64,000 nt of DNA from Epiperipatus broadwayi (taxonomy: Eukaryota > Onychophora > Udeonychophora > Euonychophora > Peripatidae). The notes under the pieces were generated by a model that was given only the letters and a program-made list of their open reading frames with translations, was not told where the DNA came from and made no database searches. Each line of letters starts with the position of its first letter. Within the stretch, counting starts at the first letter, position 1. The stretch covers positions 2,468,081 to 2,532,080 of the forward strand of contig JAQFVV010012546.1 of NCBI GenBank assembly GCA_028023455.1, written 5' to 3'. Positions 1-8,649 of the stretch are shown piece by piece. A program made the position numbers and the translations under genes.

Positions 1-1769
1 CTATTTGTAATTTTTACTAAAATATTAACACTATCGTATATATGTTATATTTCGAAAAACATTATTATTTCAAAACTTCTCATATTTGAGCAATACTAAA
101 AATAATCTAAAGTACGAAAGCTAATTTAAGGGAGGGCGGGTGGGTATATATTTGACACTTCCGCCTCATCGAAGCTATCTACTTTATACGAAAACAAATA
201 TGGCGAACTGGCCATGACAAATCTATTCATTAGGCAAAAAAAAATTGGTTTAATTCTGAAATCTAATTTTATAATCACAAAAAAAAACAACTAACGGAGT
301 GTTAACTTTTTAAATATAAAATATTCATTTGATATATATACTAAACTCGGAAAAAAATTTTTTTTTACCTTATGACACATTTAACTTTTTAATTAATTTA
401 AAAAAATGACATTTGGCTCACATTAGGAAACAAACTTGGAAAAATTATACATATATTATTTTTATATAAATGTATTAAACTAAAACAAACTTCTCAGGGT
501 ACTAATTTTTTTTTTTAAAAAAATGACATACGTCCCACTGCGACCAACTAGAAGCAAAAAATTTTACGTATAACTAACAATTATTTCGTGTTATTTTAAA
601 AAAAACATTATATATATGTGTGTACAAACCCGGGAAAAAAAATCTACATATATATTATTCATTAATTTAAAACAGAAAAAGAAAAAACATTATACACACA
701 TACAAATGTTATACAGGGCATTGCAGGGTATGGAAAATTTCGAATAGCCACACGATGGGCGTCCAGAATTACGGAAAAAAAAAATCTACTGTGACAGTCA
801 GATGATGTATGTTGATTTAACCCAGTTCGAATACTAGGCGAAAGTACCTCAAGGCCAACCATACGCGAGATATTAAATCAAGAATACTATGACCTCTGCC
901 CTATTCGTCTAGTCTCGAAGCTATTATGAACCGAACAACACTATCTGAGCCACACATAAATTATTTTTCAACCGGCCACAAAGCTTAGCAACAGCGGTAG
1001 AGACATGGACGGGAAATCCTAAGGAGCTAAATAGTTAAATGTGCAAAAGTACTAAGAAATATGTGTTTTGCGTTATGCGTGCCTGGATCATTGAAAAGTA
1101 AAAATAAAGCATTTAATATAATTAAGAAACTCAAGCTTTTTATAGTTAAATCATATGTTTAATTAATGACTTTAATAATATGACTAATGATATAATGGCC
1201 TCCGCTATTCCTCTAAATTAATGAAACAAAATAATTAGACAATAAAAACGGATTAATAGGTTTGCGGTCTAAATCTTTTCCCAATTTTAATAAAATTGTC
1301 AACTCGATCTTCTCGATAAAGTACAATAAAAAAAAGGATCTTTCGCAAAGCATTTCTAATTGCTTTGCGCTAAAAACAGTGTTTAAAAATTATTTAAAAC
1401 GTATATAGTTAAATCAGATATACGTAAAGCTAATGGCGGACAAAAGAGGCGTTATCAAAGAGATCAAGTTGGCACACAAAAGAAACTGACTCGTATTTAA
1501 TTAACAAACATAAATAAAATTGGAAAGAGATTTTAAATGAACAAAAATTAACTATTAAACTCAACCGCAATGGAATACTAAATATTTACACAGGTTAGTA
1601 AGGAAGAATAGCGAAGGGAAAAAGGTTACATATAGATAGATGATCACACAATATATATATTTAAGGTTAGTCTAATAAAAATGGTTACATAGCAAATACA
1701 TATAAATTCACTGAAGCAATTAGAAAAAAATGAACAAAAGGTAGCATAAGAAATAGTTCAATAGAGGAG
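1..1769. other. Unassigned AT-rich sequence
   Basis: No gene, domain or repeat family is recognised. The stretch holds A-runs, short (AT)n tracts and a few more complex patches (about 120-230 and 690-1010) with scattered CpG. Open frames are short and resemble nothing I know. Confidence 0.6.
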
Positions 1770-2145
1770 ATACGATTACCGTCCTTTTTCCTTGGTCATG
1801 TTCCCTACGGCGTTCGTGGCTTGATCCGACCGTCGAGATGTAGTTGTCCGGACAATGAAAATATGTAGTATGGTTTCACGAAAAGTTCTCCAGACACGGC
1901 ACAGAGTTCAGATGACTATTGAGTGGATATTAAGGCATTTTGAATGGTATTCCGGAACCTCGGCGATAGGCAAAGCTATTTATTTGCCTAGCCGAGCATA
2001 TTAGAATCTATCAAACTTATATGATTTTTAGCTTGAGCAGGTTCAAACTTCTTCATGATTTGTAGACAACAGTTGTAGACTTTTGGGAATAAAATCACGA
2101 ACAAAATCTGACAGAGTTCTCCTAAGAGAAATCTGAATGCACCTT
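1770..2145. other. CpG-richer unassigned patch
   Basis: About 250 bases here carry many CpG dinucleotides in a window that otherwise has few. The patch sits downstream, on the minus strand, of a clear TATA motif and a short tandem repeat. It could be the transcribed leader of a minus-strand unit, such as an LTR or other retroelement promoter region, or a small host CpG island. I find no primer-binding site, LTR ends or coding frame to decide between these. Confidence 0.35.
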
Positions 2146-2149
2146 GCAA

Positions 2150-2322
2150 TAGCAAAATCTGAAAGAATCACCTTCACAAGGAAAATCAGAATCAACTGAA
2201 TCCTTCAAAAGGAAAAATCTGAATATGTGAATTCTTCAAAAAGAAAAATCTGAATCAATCTTCAAAAAGAAAAATCTGAATCATGTGAATTCTTCAAAAA
2301 GAAAAATCTGAATAATCAATCT
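2150..2322. repeat. Short degenerate tandem repeat (about 30-36 bp)
   Basis: A module reading CTTCAAAAAGAAAAATCTGA recurs about four to five times, separated by AATCA or ATGTGAATT spacers. The later copies (about 2230-2320) are nearly identical. Earlier ones at 2150-2210 carry substitutions such as CACAAGGAAAATCAG. No function is assigned. On the minus strand it lies just downstream of a TATA box. Confidence 0.75.
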
Positions 2323-2335
2323 TTTGTTCTCCCTT

Positions 2336-2347
2336 CTATTTATACCC
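2336..2347 (-). promoter_or_regulatory. Putative TATA-box core promoter
   Basis: The minus strand reads GGGTATAAATAG, a close match to the canonical TATA box, followed by AAGGGAGAACAAAAGATTG, a plausible start region about 25-30 bases downstream. The surroundings are less AT-monotonous than the flanks. It could drive a minus-strand transcript through the tandem repeat and CpG patch. In an AT-rich window a chance TATA is always possible. Confidence 0.35.
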
Positions 2348-2499
2348 TCTCTGTCAGCTACCTTCTATTGTTTGTATGATCTGAGATCTTGATAAGCCTC
2401 CCCATGCTCCTTTGTTTCAAAGCAACACTTTCTAAAAATAACTTTAACTTTTTTACTCTAACTTTCTTACTTCAAAGTTTGAATTCTCTTAATTAAAAA

Positions 2500-3334
2500 G
2501 AAAGAAAGAGAAGGCCATCTTTAATTACACTTGAATGGCTCACTAATTAAAACTATACATTCTTTTAGAAAATGTTGGCAGGCTTATCTCAAAATCAAAT
2601 CATACTAAATATTTTAACAAAATTTTAACAACAATATATTATTATTTTTTTATAGTAGAATAAGCATTTTATTTCAGCAGAATTTTGCATTAACTCATAT
2701 ATATACGCTAGATGTATATATATGTTTGACTAATAGGTTAAGCAATTTTTATTAATAGAATGAAATTTATTTAAAACAAAATATTTAAATGTAATACACA
2801 TTTGATAAGCATAATTATTTTTAACTCTAATGCAAAACCCTGCTGATATTGAACTATAAACTTAATTCAGGTCTACAATACTAATTAAGTTTATAGGAAG
2901 ATGTGAAGCATGGATCGGGCTTCAGATCCATTGCTTCAATATATATATATATATATATAGTGTGGATTTTTTTACATTATTAAATGTAAGATATTCCATA
3001 TGTGATTCAAATAAACATGACACAATGTAGGCTATTATTAATTTAGAAAAACCAATCTCATGCCATACTAGCAAACTATTTTGGGTGCATTTTTTCATTG
3101 CAGTGTAGCTTTAATTCAAAAATAGCTTCTACCATTCCTTATATGTGTTATCACATGAGAAAAGATGTTTCAGTATGAGAGCATTCTGAAAGAAATATGT
3201 ATACTTTATTCAGATGATCAATTAGAATAAACAAATGTTTGATGTTATTTTTTGGGGAGAAAGGTGAAAGCAAAAATTATGTAGAAAGTATTATAAATAT
3301 AGACATATTAAAGAACCATTAATCACTGATATTT
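2500..3334. other. Unassigned AT-rich sequence
   Basis: No coding frame or repeat is recognised. A short (AT)n tract lies near 2939-2959. Confidence 0.5.
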
Positions 3335-3349
3335 AATGTTATAGATTAA

Positions 3350-3937
3350 GCCAATAAAATCACATGATCACCATTTCTTATGCTTGTTTATAACTGTTAT
3401 TAAAACAGGCAAAACTCTCTATATGTATTATCACTCAGTGCAAGCCAGAGAAATCAATGGATGCAAGAAGGCTTGTGCATAAAATCCCCATATAGTGCCG
3501 ACTCATCCAATATCCCCAGGTTAGTTTCTAGTATGTGGCCTCCATCAGTGAGGAGTCTTTAATCTGAGAGCACTGCACCTAGATCTTAGGATCTTATGCA
3601 ACCCTCCAGCAGCCACTTTTTATCTCTACTTAACTACAAAACTATGAGTCTTACATTGAAAACACCATAATATTTTTAATCCAAGATCATCCGCTTATAT
3701 AGTCATATAGGTCTGAACTCACTTCAGTATCTATACATTTTGGTGACTTTGGTTCTTGAATAGCCATATCCTATTAGGCAAGATTGGTTTTAAGGCAAAG
3801 CCACAAGCCAGGAACTAGTCTGGGAATATTGGTTGAGTAGGCACTAGATGGAGCTTTTATGCACAAGCCTTCTGGCATCCATTGATTACTCTAGTTTGCT
3901 CTGAGTGGCAATACATATAGAGAGTTTTGCCTGTTTT
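3350..3937 (-). mobile_element. Family A hammerhead retroelement, old solo copy with snap-back
   Basis: This is a diverged copy of the 466-bp unit found in the array to the right. It is flanked by a perfect 15-bp direct repeat (AATGTTATAGATTAA at 3335-3349 and 3938-3952). The left end is the antisense of the family 3' end (ATCACATGATCACC). The body runs through the ribozyme region and then turns back on itself from about 3796, so the right end reads sense and stops at GTTTTGCCTGTTTT. Both ribozyme regions are decayed: the CTGATGA box is mutated in the first and lost in the second. Confidence 0.85.
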
Positions 3938-4017
3938 AATGTTATAGATTAATAAGTTGGTTGAAATATATGCCATCTATCTTATTTCATATAGAACATA
4001 TTTCACAGTATTTCAAT

Positions 4018-4018
4018 G

Positions 4019-4107
<89 letters not shown>
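4018..4107. repeat. (AT)n microsatellite
   Basis: An uninterrupted AT dinucleotide run of about 88 bases abuts the left target-site duplication of the family A array. It gives a spurious Ile-Tyr repeat frame. Confidence 0.98.
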
Positions 4108-4112
<5 letters not shown>

Positions 4113-4295
4113 CAACCATTAAATGTTAAACCACTAAACATCACATGATCACTATCTCATACTAGCACAATAATTGTTATTAAACAATTCAAAACAAAAC
4201 AACACTCTCCATATAGTAGTGCCATCTTGTGCTAACAAGAGCAATCAATGGATGCCAGAAGGCTTGTGCATAAAATCCCTATCTAATGCCTACTC

Positions 4296-4354
4296 ATCCA
4301 ATATCCCCAGACTAGTTTCTGGCTTGTGGCCTTCATCAGTGAGGAGCCTTGGAT
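4296..4354 (-). ncRNA. Hammerhead ribozyme, family A unit 1
   Basis: Read on the minus strand, the 59 bases contain every conserved part of a hammerhead. Helix I is made by ATCCAA with TTGGAT plus TCCTCA with TGGGGA. The core box is CTGATGA. Helix II is GGC-CACAA-GCC behind an A-A mismatch. The second core box is GAAA, helix III is the self-complementary ACTAGT, and the cleavage triplet is GTC directly before TGGGGA. A palindromic, loop-less helix III is typical of small Penelope-associated hammerheads thought to cut as dimers. Activity is inferred only. Confidence 0.9.
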
Positions 4355-4761
4355 CTGAGAGCACTACACCTAGATCTTAGGATCTAATGCAACCCTCCAG
4401 CACCCACCTTTTAACTCTATTTAACTACAAAACTATGAGAATGAAATTGAAAACACTATTAATATTTTCAATCCAAGCTCAATAGCTTATATAGTCATAT
4501 GGGTCTGAACTCAATTCAGCACCCATACATTTTGGTGTCTTTGGCTCTTTAACAACCATAGCCACCATTATCCTATTAGGCAGGATTGGTGTTAAACCAC
4601 TAAACATCACATGATCACTATCTCATACTAGCACAATAATTGTTATTAAACAATTCAAAACAAAACAACACTCTCCATATAGTAGTGCCATCTTGTGCTA
4701 ACAAGAGCAATCAATGGATGCCAGAAGGCTTGTGCATAAAATCCCTATCTAATGCCTACTC

Positions 4762-4820
4762 ATCCAATATCCCCAGACTAGTTTCTGGCTTGTGGCCTTC
4801 ATCAGTGAGGAGCCTTGGAT
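4762..4820 (-). ncRNA. Hammerhead ribozyme, family A unit 2
   Basis: Same 59-base sequence and fold as in unit 1, 466 bases downstream. All core boxes, both helix I segments and the GTC site are intact. Confidence 0.9.
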
Positions 4821-5227
4821 CTGAGAGCACTGCACCTAGATCTTAGGATCTAATGCAACCCTCCAGCACCCACCTTTTAACTCTATTTAACTACAAAACT
4901 ATGAGAATGAAATTGAAAACACTATTAATATTTTCAATCCAAGCTCAATAGCTTATATAGTCATATGGGTCTGAACTCAATTCAGCACCCATACATTTTG
5001 GTGTCTTTGGCTCTTTAACAACCATAGCCACCATTATCCTATTAGGCAGGATTGGTGTTAAACCACTAAACATCACATGATCACTATCTCATACTAGCAC
5101 AATAATTGTTATTAAACAATTCAAAACAAAACAACACTCTCCATATAGTAGTGCCATCTTGTGCTAACAAGAGCAATCAATGGATGCCAGAAGGCTTGTG
5201 CATAAAATCCCTATCTAATGCCTACTC

Positions 5228-5286
5228 ATCCAATATCCCCAGACTAGTTTCTGGCTTGTGGCCTTCATCAGTGAGGAGCCTTGGAT
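5228..5286 (-). ncRNA. Hammerhead ribozyme, family A unit 3
   Basis: Identical core to unit 1, on the minus strand, with all conserved positions kept. Confidence 0.9.
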
Positions 5287-5693
5287 CTGAGAGCACTGCA
5301 CCTAGATCTTAGGATCTAATGCAACCCTCCAGCACCCACCTTTTAACTCTATTTAACTACAAAACTATGAGAATGAAATTGAAAACACTATTAATATTTT
5401 CAATCCAAGCTCAATAGCTTATATAGTCATATGGGTCTGAACTCAATTCAGCACCCATACATTTTGGTGTCTTTGGCTCTTTAACAACCATAGCCACCAT
5501 TATCCTATTAGGCAGGATTGGTGTTAAACCACTAAACATCACATGATCACTATCTCATACTAGCACAATAATTGTTATTAAACAATTCAAAACAAAACAA
5601 CACTCTCCATATAGTAGTGCCATCTTGTGCTAACAAGAGCAATCAATGGATGCCAGAAGGCTTGTGCATAAAATCCCTATCTAGTGCCTACTC

Positions 5694-5752
5694 ATCCAAT
5701 ATCCCCAGACTAGTTTCTGGCTTGTGGCCTTCATCAGTGAGGAGCCTTGGAT
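5694..5752 (-). ncRNA. Hammerhead ribozyme, family A unit 4
   Basis: Identical core on the minus strand. The unit's private substitution near 5684 lies outside the ribozyme. Confidence 0.9.
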
Positions 5753-6159
5753 CTGAGAGCACTGCACCTAGATCTTAGGATCTAATGCAACCCTCCAGCA
5801 CCCACCTTTTAACTCTATTTAACTACAAAACTATGAGAATGAAATTGAAAACACTATTAATATTTTCAATCCAAGCTCAATAGCTTATATAGTCATATGG
5901 GTCTGAACTCAATTCAGTACCCATACATTTTGGTGTCTTTGGCTCTTTAACAACCATAGCCACCATTATCCTATTAGGCAGGATTGGTGTTAAACCACTA
6001 AACATCACATGATCACTATCTCATACTAGCACAATAATTGTTATTAAACAATTCAAAACAAAACAACACTCTCCATATAGTAGTGCCATCTTGTGCTAAC
6101 AAGAGCAATCAATGGATGCCAGAAGGCTTGTGCATAAAATCCCTATCTAATGCCTACTC

Positions 6160-6218
6160 ATCCAATATCCCCAGACTAGTTTCTGGCTTGTGGCCTTCAT
6201 CAGTGAGGAGCCTTGGAT
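6160..6218 (-). ncRNA. Hammerhead ribozyme, family A unit 5
   Basis: Identical core on the minus strand, intact. Confidence 0.9.
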
Positions 6219-6626
6219 CTGAGAGCACTGCACCTAGATCTTAGGATCTAATGCAACCCTCCAGCACCCACCTTTTTAACTCTATTTAACTACAAAACTA
6301 TGAGAATGAAATTGAAAACACTATTAATATTTTCAATCCAAGCTCAATAGCTTATATAGTCATATGGGTCTGAACTCAATTCAGCACCCATACATTTTGG
6401 TGTCTTTGGCTCTTTAACAACCATAGCCACCATTATCCTATTAGGCAGGATTGGTGTTAAACCACTAAACATCACATGATCACTATCTCATACTAGCACA
6501 ATAATTGTTATTAAACAATTCAAAACAAAACAACACTCTCCATATAGTAGTGCCATCTTGTGCTAACAAGAGCAATCAATGGATGCCAGAAGGCTTGTGC
6601 ATAAAATCCCTATCTAATGCCTACTC

Positions 6627-6685
6627 ATCCAATATCCCCAGACTAGTTTCTGGCTTGTGGCCTTCATCAGTGAGGAGCCTTGGAT
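6627..6685 (-). ncRNA. Hammerhead ribozyme, family A unit 6
   Basis: Identical core on the minus strand, offset by 467 because of the extra T in the previous unit. Confidence 0.9.
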
Positions 6686-7034
6686 CTGAGAGCACTGCAC
6701 CTAGATCTTAGGATCTAATGCAACCCTCCAGCACCCACCTTTTAACTCTATTTAACTACAAAACTATGAGAATGAAATTGAAAACACTATTAATATTTTC
6801 AATCCAAGCTCAATAGCTTATATAGTCATATGGGTCTGAACTCAATTCAGTACCCATACATTTTGGTGTCTTTGGCTCTTTAACAACCATATGACTATAT
6901 AAGCTATTGAGCTTGGATTGAAAATATTAATAGTGTTTTCAATTTCATTCTCATAGTTTTGTAGTTAAATAGAGTTAAAAGGTGGGTGCTGGAGGGTTGC
7001 ATTAGATCCTAAGATCTAGGTGCAGTGCTCTCAG

Positions 7035-7093
7035 ATCCAAGGCTCCTCACTGATGAAGGCCACAAGCCAGAAACTAGTCTGGGGATATTGGAT
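7035..7093 (+). ncRNA. Hammerhead ribozyme, inverted arm copy 1
   Basis: Plus-strand copy in the inverted arm. CTGATGA is at 7050-7056, GAAA at 7070-7073, and the GTC cleavage triplet ends at 7079. Helix I strands are 7035-7049 and 7080-7093. It faces the six minus-strand ribozymes. Confidence 0.9.
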
Positions 7094-7500
7094 GAGTAGG
7101 CATTAGATAGGGATTTTATGCACAAGCCTTCTGGCATCCATTGATTGCTCTTGTTAGCACAAGATGGCACTACTATATGGAGAGTGTTGTTTTGTTTTGA
7201 ATTGTTTAATAACAATTATTGTGCTAGTATGAGATAGTGATCATGTGATGTTTAGTGGTTTAACACCAATCCTGCCTAATAGGATAATGGTGGCTATGGT
7301 TGTTAAAGAGCCAAAGACACCAAAATGTATGGGTGCTGAATTGAGTTCAGACCCATATGACTATATAAGCTATTGAGCTTGGATTGAAAATATTAATAGT
7401 GTTTTCAATTTCATTCTCATAGTTTTGTAGTTAAATAGAGTTAAAAGGTGGGTGCTGGAGGGTTGCATTAGATCCTAAGATCTAGGTGCAGTGCTCTCAG

Positions 7501-7559
7501 ATCCAAGGCTCCTCACTGATGAAGGCCACAAGCCAGAAACTAGTCTGGGGATATTGGAT
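7501..7559 (+). ncRNA. Hammerhead ribozyme, inverted arm copy 2
   Basis: Second intact plus-strand hammerhead, 466 bases after the first. CTGATGA lies at 7516-7522. The sequence and pairing are the same. Confidence 0.9.
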
Positions 7560-7702
7560 GAGTAGGCATTAGATAGGGATTTTATGCACAAGCCTTCTGG
7601 CATCCATTGATTGCTCTTGTTAGCACAAGATGGCACTACTATATGGAGAGTGTTGTTTTGTTTTGAATTGTTTAAAAACCATTAAATGTCTGTATTTTTA
7701 AA

Positions 7703-8012
7703 TTATATAATAATAATTCAAACAAATATATTTAACACAGTATTCAAAATTAAATAATCTATTCTTTACCAGAAGTACTTTCAATTGTTTCACTGACAAT
7801 CTTTATCAACTGTTAATACAAACGTACAAAAAATAAAAACTTGCATTACCCATCATTCAATCTATTCAAATTTCCCACAATTCTGTTGTTATTTTTTGTA
7901 CGTTTGTATTAACAGTTGATAAAGATTGTCAGTGAAACAATTGAAAGTACTTCTGGTAAAGAATAGATTATTTAATTTTGAATACTGTGTTAAATATATT
8001 TGTTTGAATTAT

Positions 8013-8018
<6 letters not shown>
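7703..8018. mobile_element. Hairpin MITE-like element (about 140-bp inverted arms)
   Basis: The arms at about 7703-7842 and 7883-8018 are near-perfect reverse complements around a roughly 40-base spacer. Internal landmarks are AGAAGTACTTTCAA and its complement, shared with a similar hairpin at 59650-59958. It has the look of a Tc1/mariner-type or other MITE, but no transposase or clear target-site duplication is visible. An (AT)n and (GT)n run adjoins the right end. Confidence 0.8.
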
Positions 8019-8053
<35 letters not shown>

Positions 8054-8066
8054 CGTGTGTGTGTGT

Positions 8067-8315
8067 AAAAATAGTAAAACAGACTGCCCATATGTATATT
8101 ACGGTGAGATCAGTGCAAATCTTACAACTAGAATGACCCAACATTCATTAAAGTATAAAAAATCTAAGATAAAGTTTGAAGTTTTTAACTCATTGGTCTT
8201 TCATGATTATGAAATAAAATATGGACATAGTTGTGATCCAAGGTTTGCTAAAATTATGTGCAAAGAAGAAATGATTGCAAACAAAATAAAAGATATATGG
8301 TTCATTATGCAATGA
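8067..8315 (+). pseudogene. Penelope-like element GIY-YIG endonuclease remnant
   Basis: This is the C-terminal 82 residues of an open frame whose first half is only hairpin arm and microsatellite. It reads C-P-Y-V-Y-Y-G-E, then N-L-T-T-R and a following H, the pattern of the GIY-YIG nuclease core (Y..YIGE..NL..R....H). It then reads VFHDYEIKYGH and ends KIKDIWFI, matching the H-rich and KEA-x-YI tail typical of Penelope-like endonucleases. The tail aligns residue by residue with the remnant at 34569-34799. KDI replaces the usual KEA, so the catalytic acid may be conservatively changed. Cysteines and histidines fit the zinc-binding insertion of PLE nucleases. The reverse transcriptase half is missing, so this is a 3' fragment. 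Family assignment is by motif reading only. Confidence 0.65.
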
Positions 8316-8344
8316 AGCAAAAATCAATTAGCATTCAAATCAGG

Positions 8345-8530
8345 AAAAATTAATGTTTTCAGCAGACTAACTATGAACGTGATGTGAAAAAACTGAAAGT
8401 ACGCTTAATCTTATTAAATTTATATATAAAAATTTAAAAATATATAAATATAAAAATTTGATAAGATTAAGCTTAATTTCAGTTTTTTCATATCACATCC
8501 ATAGTTAACATCTGTTTCGGTATTTTTTTA
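8345..8530. mobile_element. Hairpin MITE-like element
   Basis: Sequences around 8350-8425 (CAGACTAACTATGAACGTGA, then AAAAAACTGAAA) pair with 8460-8530 in reverse complement (TTTCAGTTTTTT, then CATAGTTAACATCTG). Imperfect arms of about 70-80 bases surround an AT-rich centre. It directly follows the PLE fragment. No transposase is present. Confidence 0.65.
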
Positions 8531-8534
8531 CATT

Positions 8535-8640
8535 AATAGTTATAATATTTACTAAGGTTGTAACCTCAAGAATGTGCTGTAAAAATGCGATAGTATGGAC
8601 CTCTACAGGTCTTAACCACAAGCTTACGTTTTGGAAGAAA
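8535..8640 (+). repeat. Family E short dispersed repeat, copy 1
   Basis: Shares TTTACTAAGG, AACCTCAAGAATGTG, GACCTCTACAGGTC and TTAACCACAAGCTTA with a copy at 25764-25903 that is flanked by an 18-bp duplication. GACCTCTACAGGTC can form a small hairpin. The class is unknown; a SINE-like retroposon is most likely. Confidence 0.6.
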
Positions 8641-8649
8641 AAAAATCAA

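Larger units (their letters stand above)
4127..6894 (-). repeat. Six direct 466-bp family A units
   Basis: Unit starts fall near 4125, 4591, 5057, 5523, 5989 and 6456. The period is 466, with one 467 caused by an extra T near 6272. The last unit is cut short at about 6894. Units are almost identical, differing by only a handful of bases (for example near 4365, 5684 and 5919). Each holds one hammerhead ribozyme on the minus strand. A 68-residue open frame recurs in every unit on the opposite strand, but it is only the antisense of the ribozyme region and has no protein features. The pattern fits a multimer copied from circular or tandem RNA. Confidence 0.95.
6888..7676 (+). repeat. Inverted arm of the family A array (about 1.7 units)
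   Basis: At about 6888-6895 the array flips orientation. The junction is asymmetric: the forward arm stops inside ...TTTAACAACCAT and the inverted arm resumes about 60 bases away at ATGACTATATAAGC. One full unit and a partial one follow, both with intact plus-strand hammerheads. The arm ends at GTTTTGAATTGTTTA, beside the target-site duplication. Such a turn is expected from template switching or twin priming during target-primed reverse transcription, or from DNA-level inversion. Confidence 0.95.
4114..7689. mobile_element. Family A array insertion including its 13-bp target-site duplication
   Basis: The whole array (4127-7676) is bracketed by the same 13 bases, AACCATTAAATGT, at 4114-4126 and 7677-7689. 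The left terminus is the antisense of the family 3' end. The right terminus stops at the same internal point (GTTTTGAATTGTTTA) where other family copies stop. The 3.55-kb concatemer therefore looks like one insertion event with an inverted 5' end, not a satellite grown in place. An alternative is later unequal exchange inside a smaller insertion. Confidence 0.8.

Noticed and set aside
3957-4148. 63-codon frame rich in Ile-Tyr
   Set aside because: Direct translation of an (AT)n microsatellite.
4174-7215. Recurring 68-codon open frame in each array unit
   Set aside because: It is the antisense of the ribozyme region, has no start context or protein motifs, and is conserved only because the DNA units are identical.
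4127-7676. Possible CRISPR-like or satellite array
   Set aside because: Unit length, lack of variable spacers, the orientation flip and flanking target duplication fit a retroelement concatemer, and the genome is eukaryotic.
7926-8066. N-terminal half of the 129-codon frame
   Set aside because: It is only hairpin arm plus (AT)n and (GT)n; only the part from about 8067 resembles a protein.
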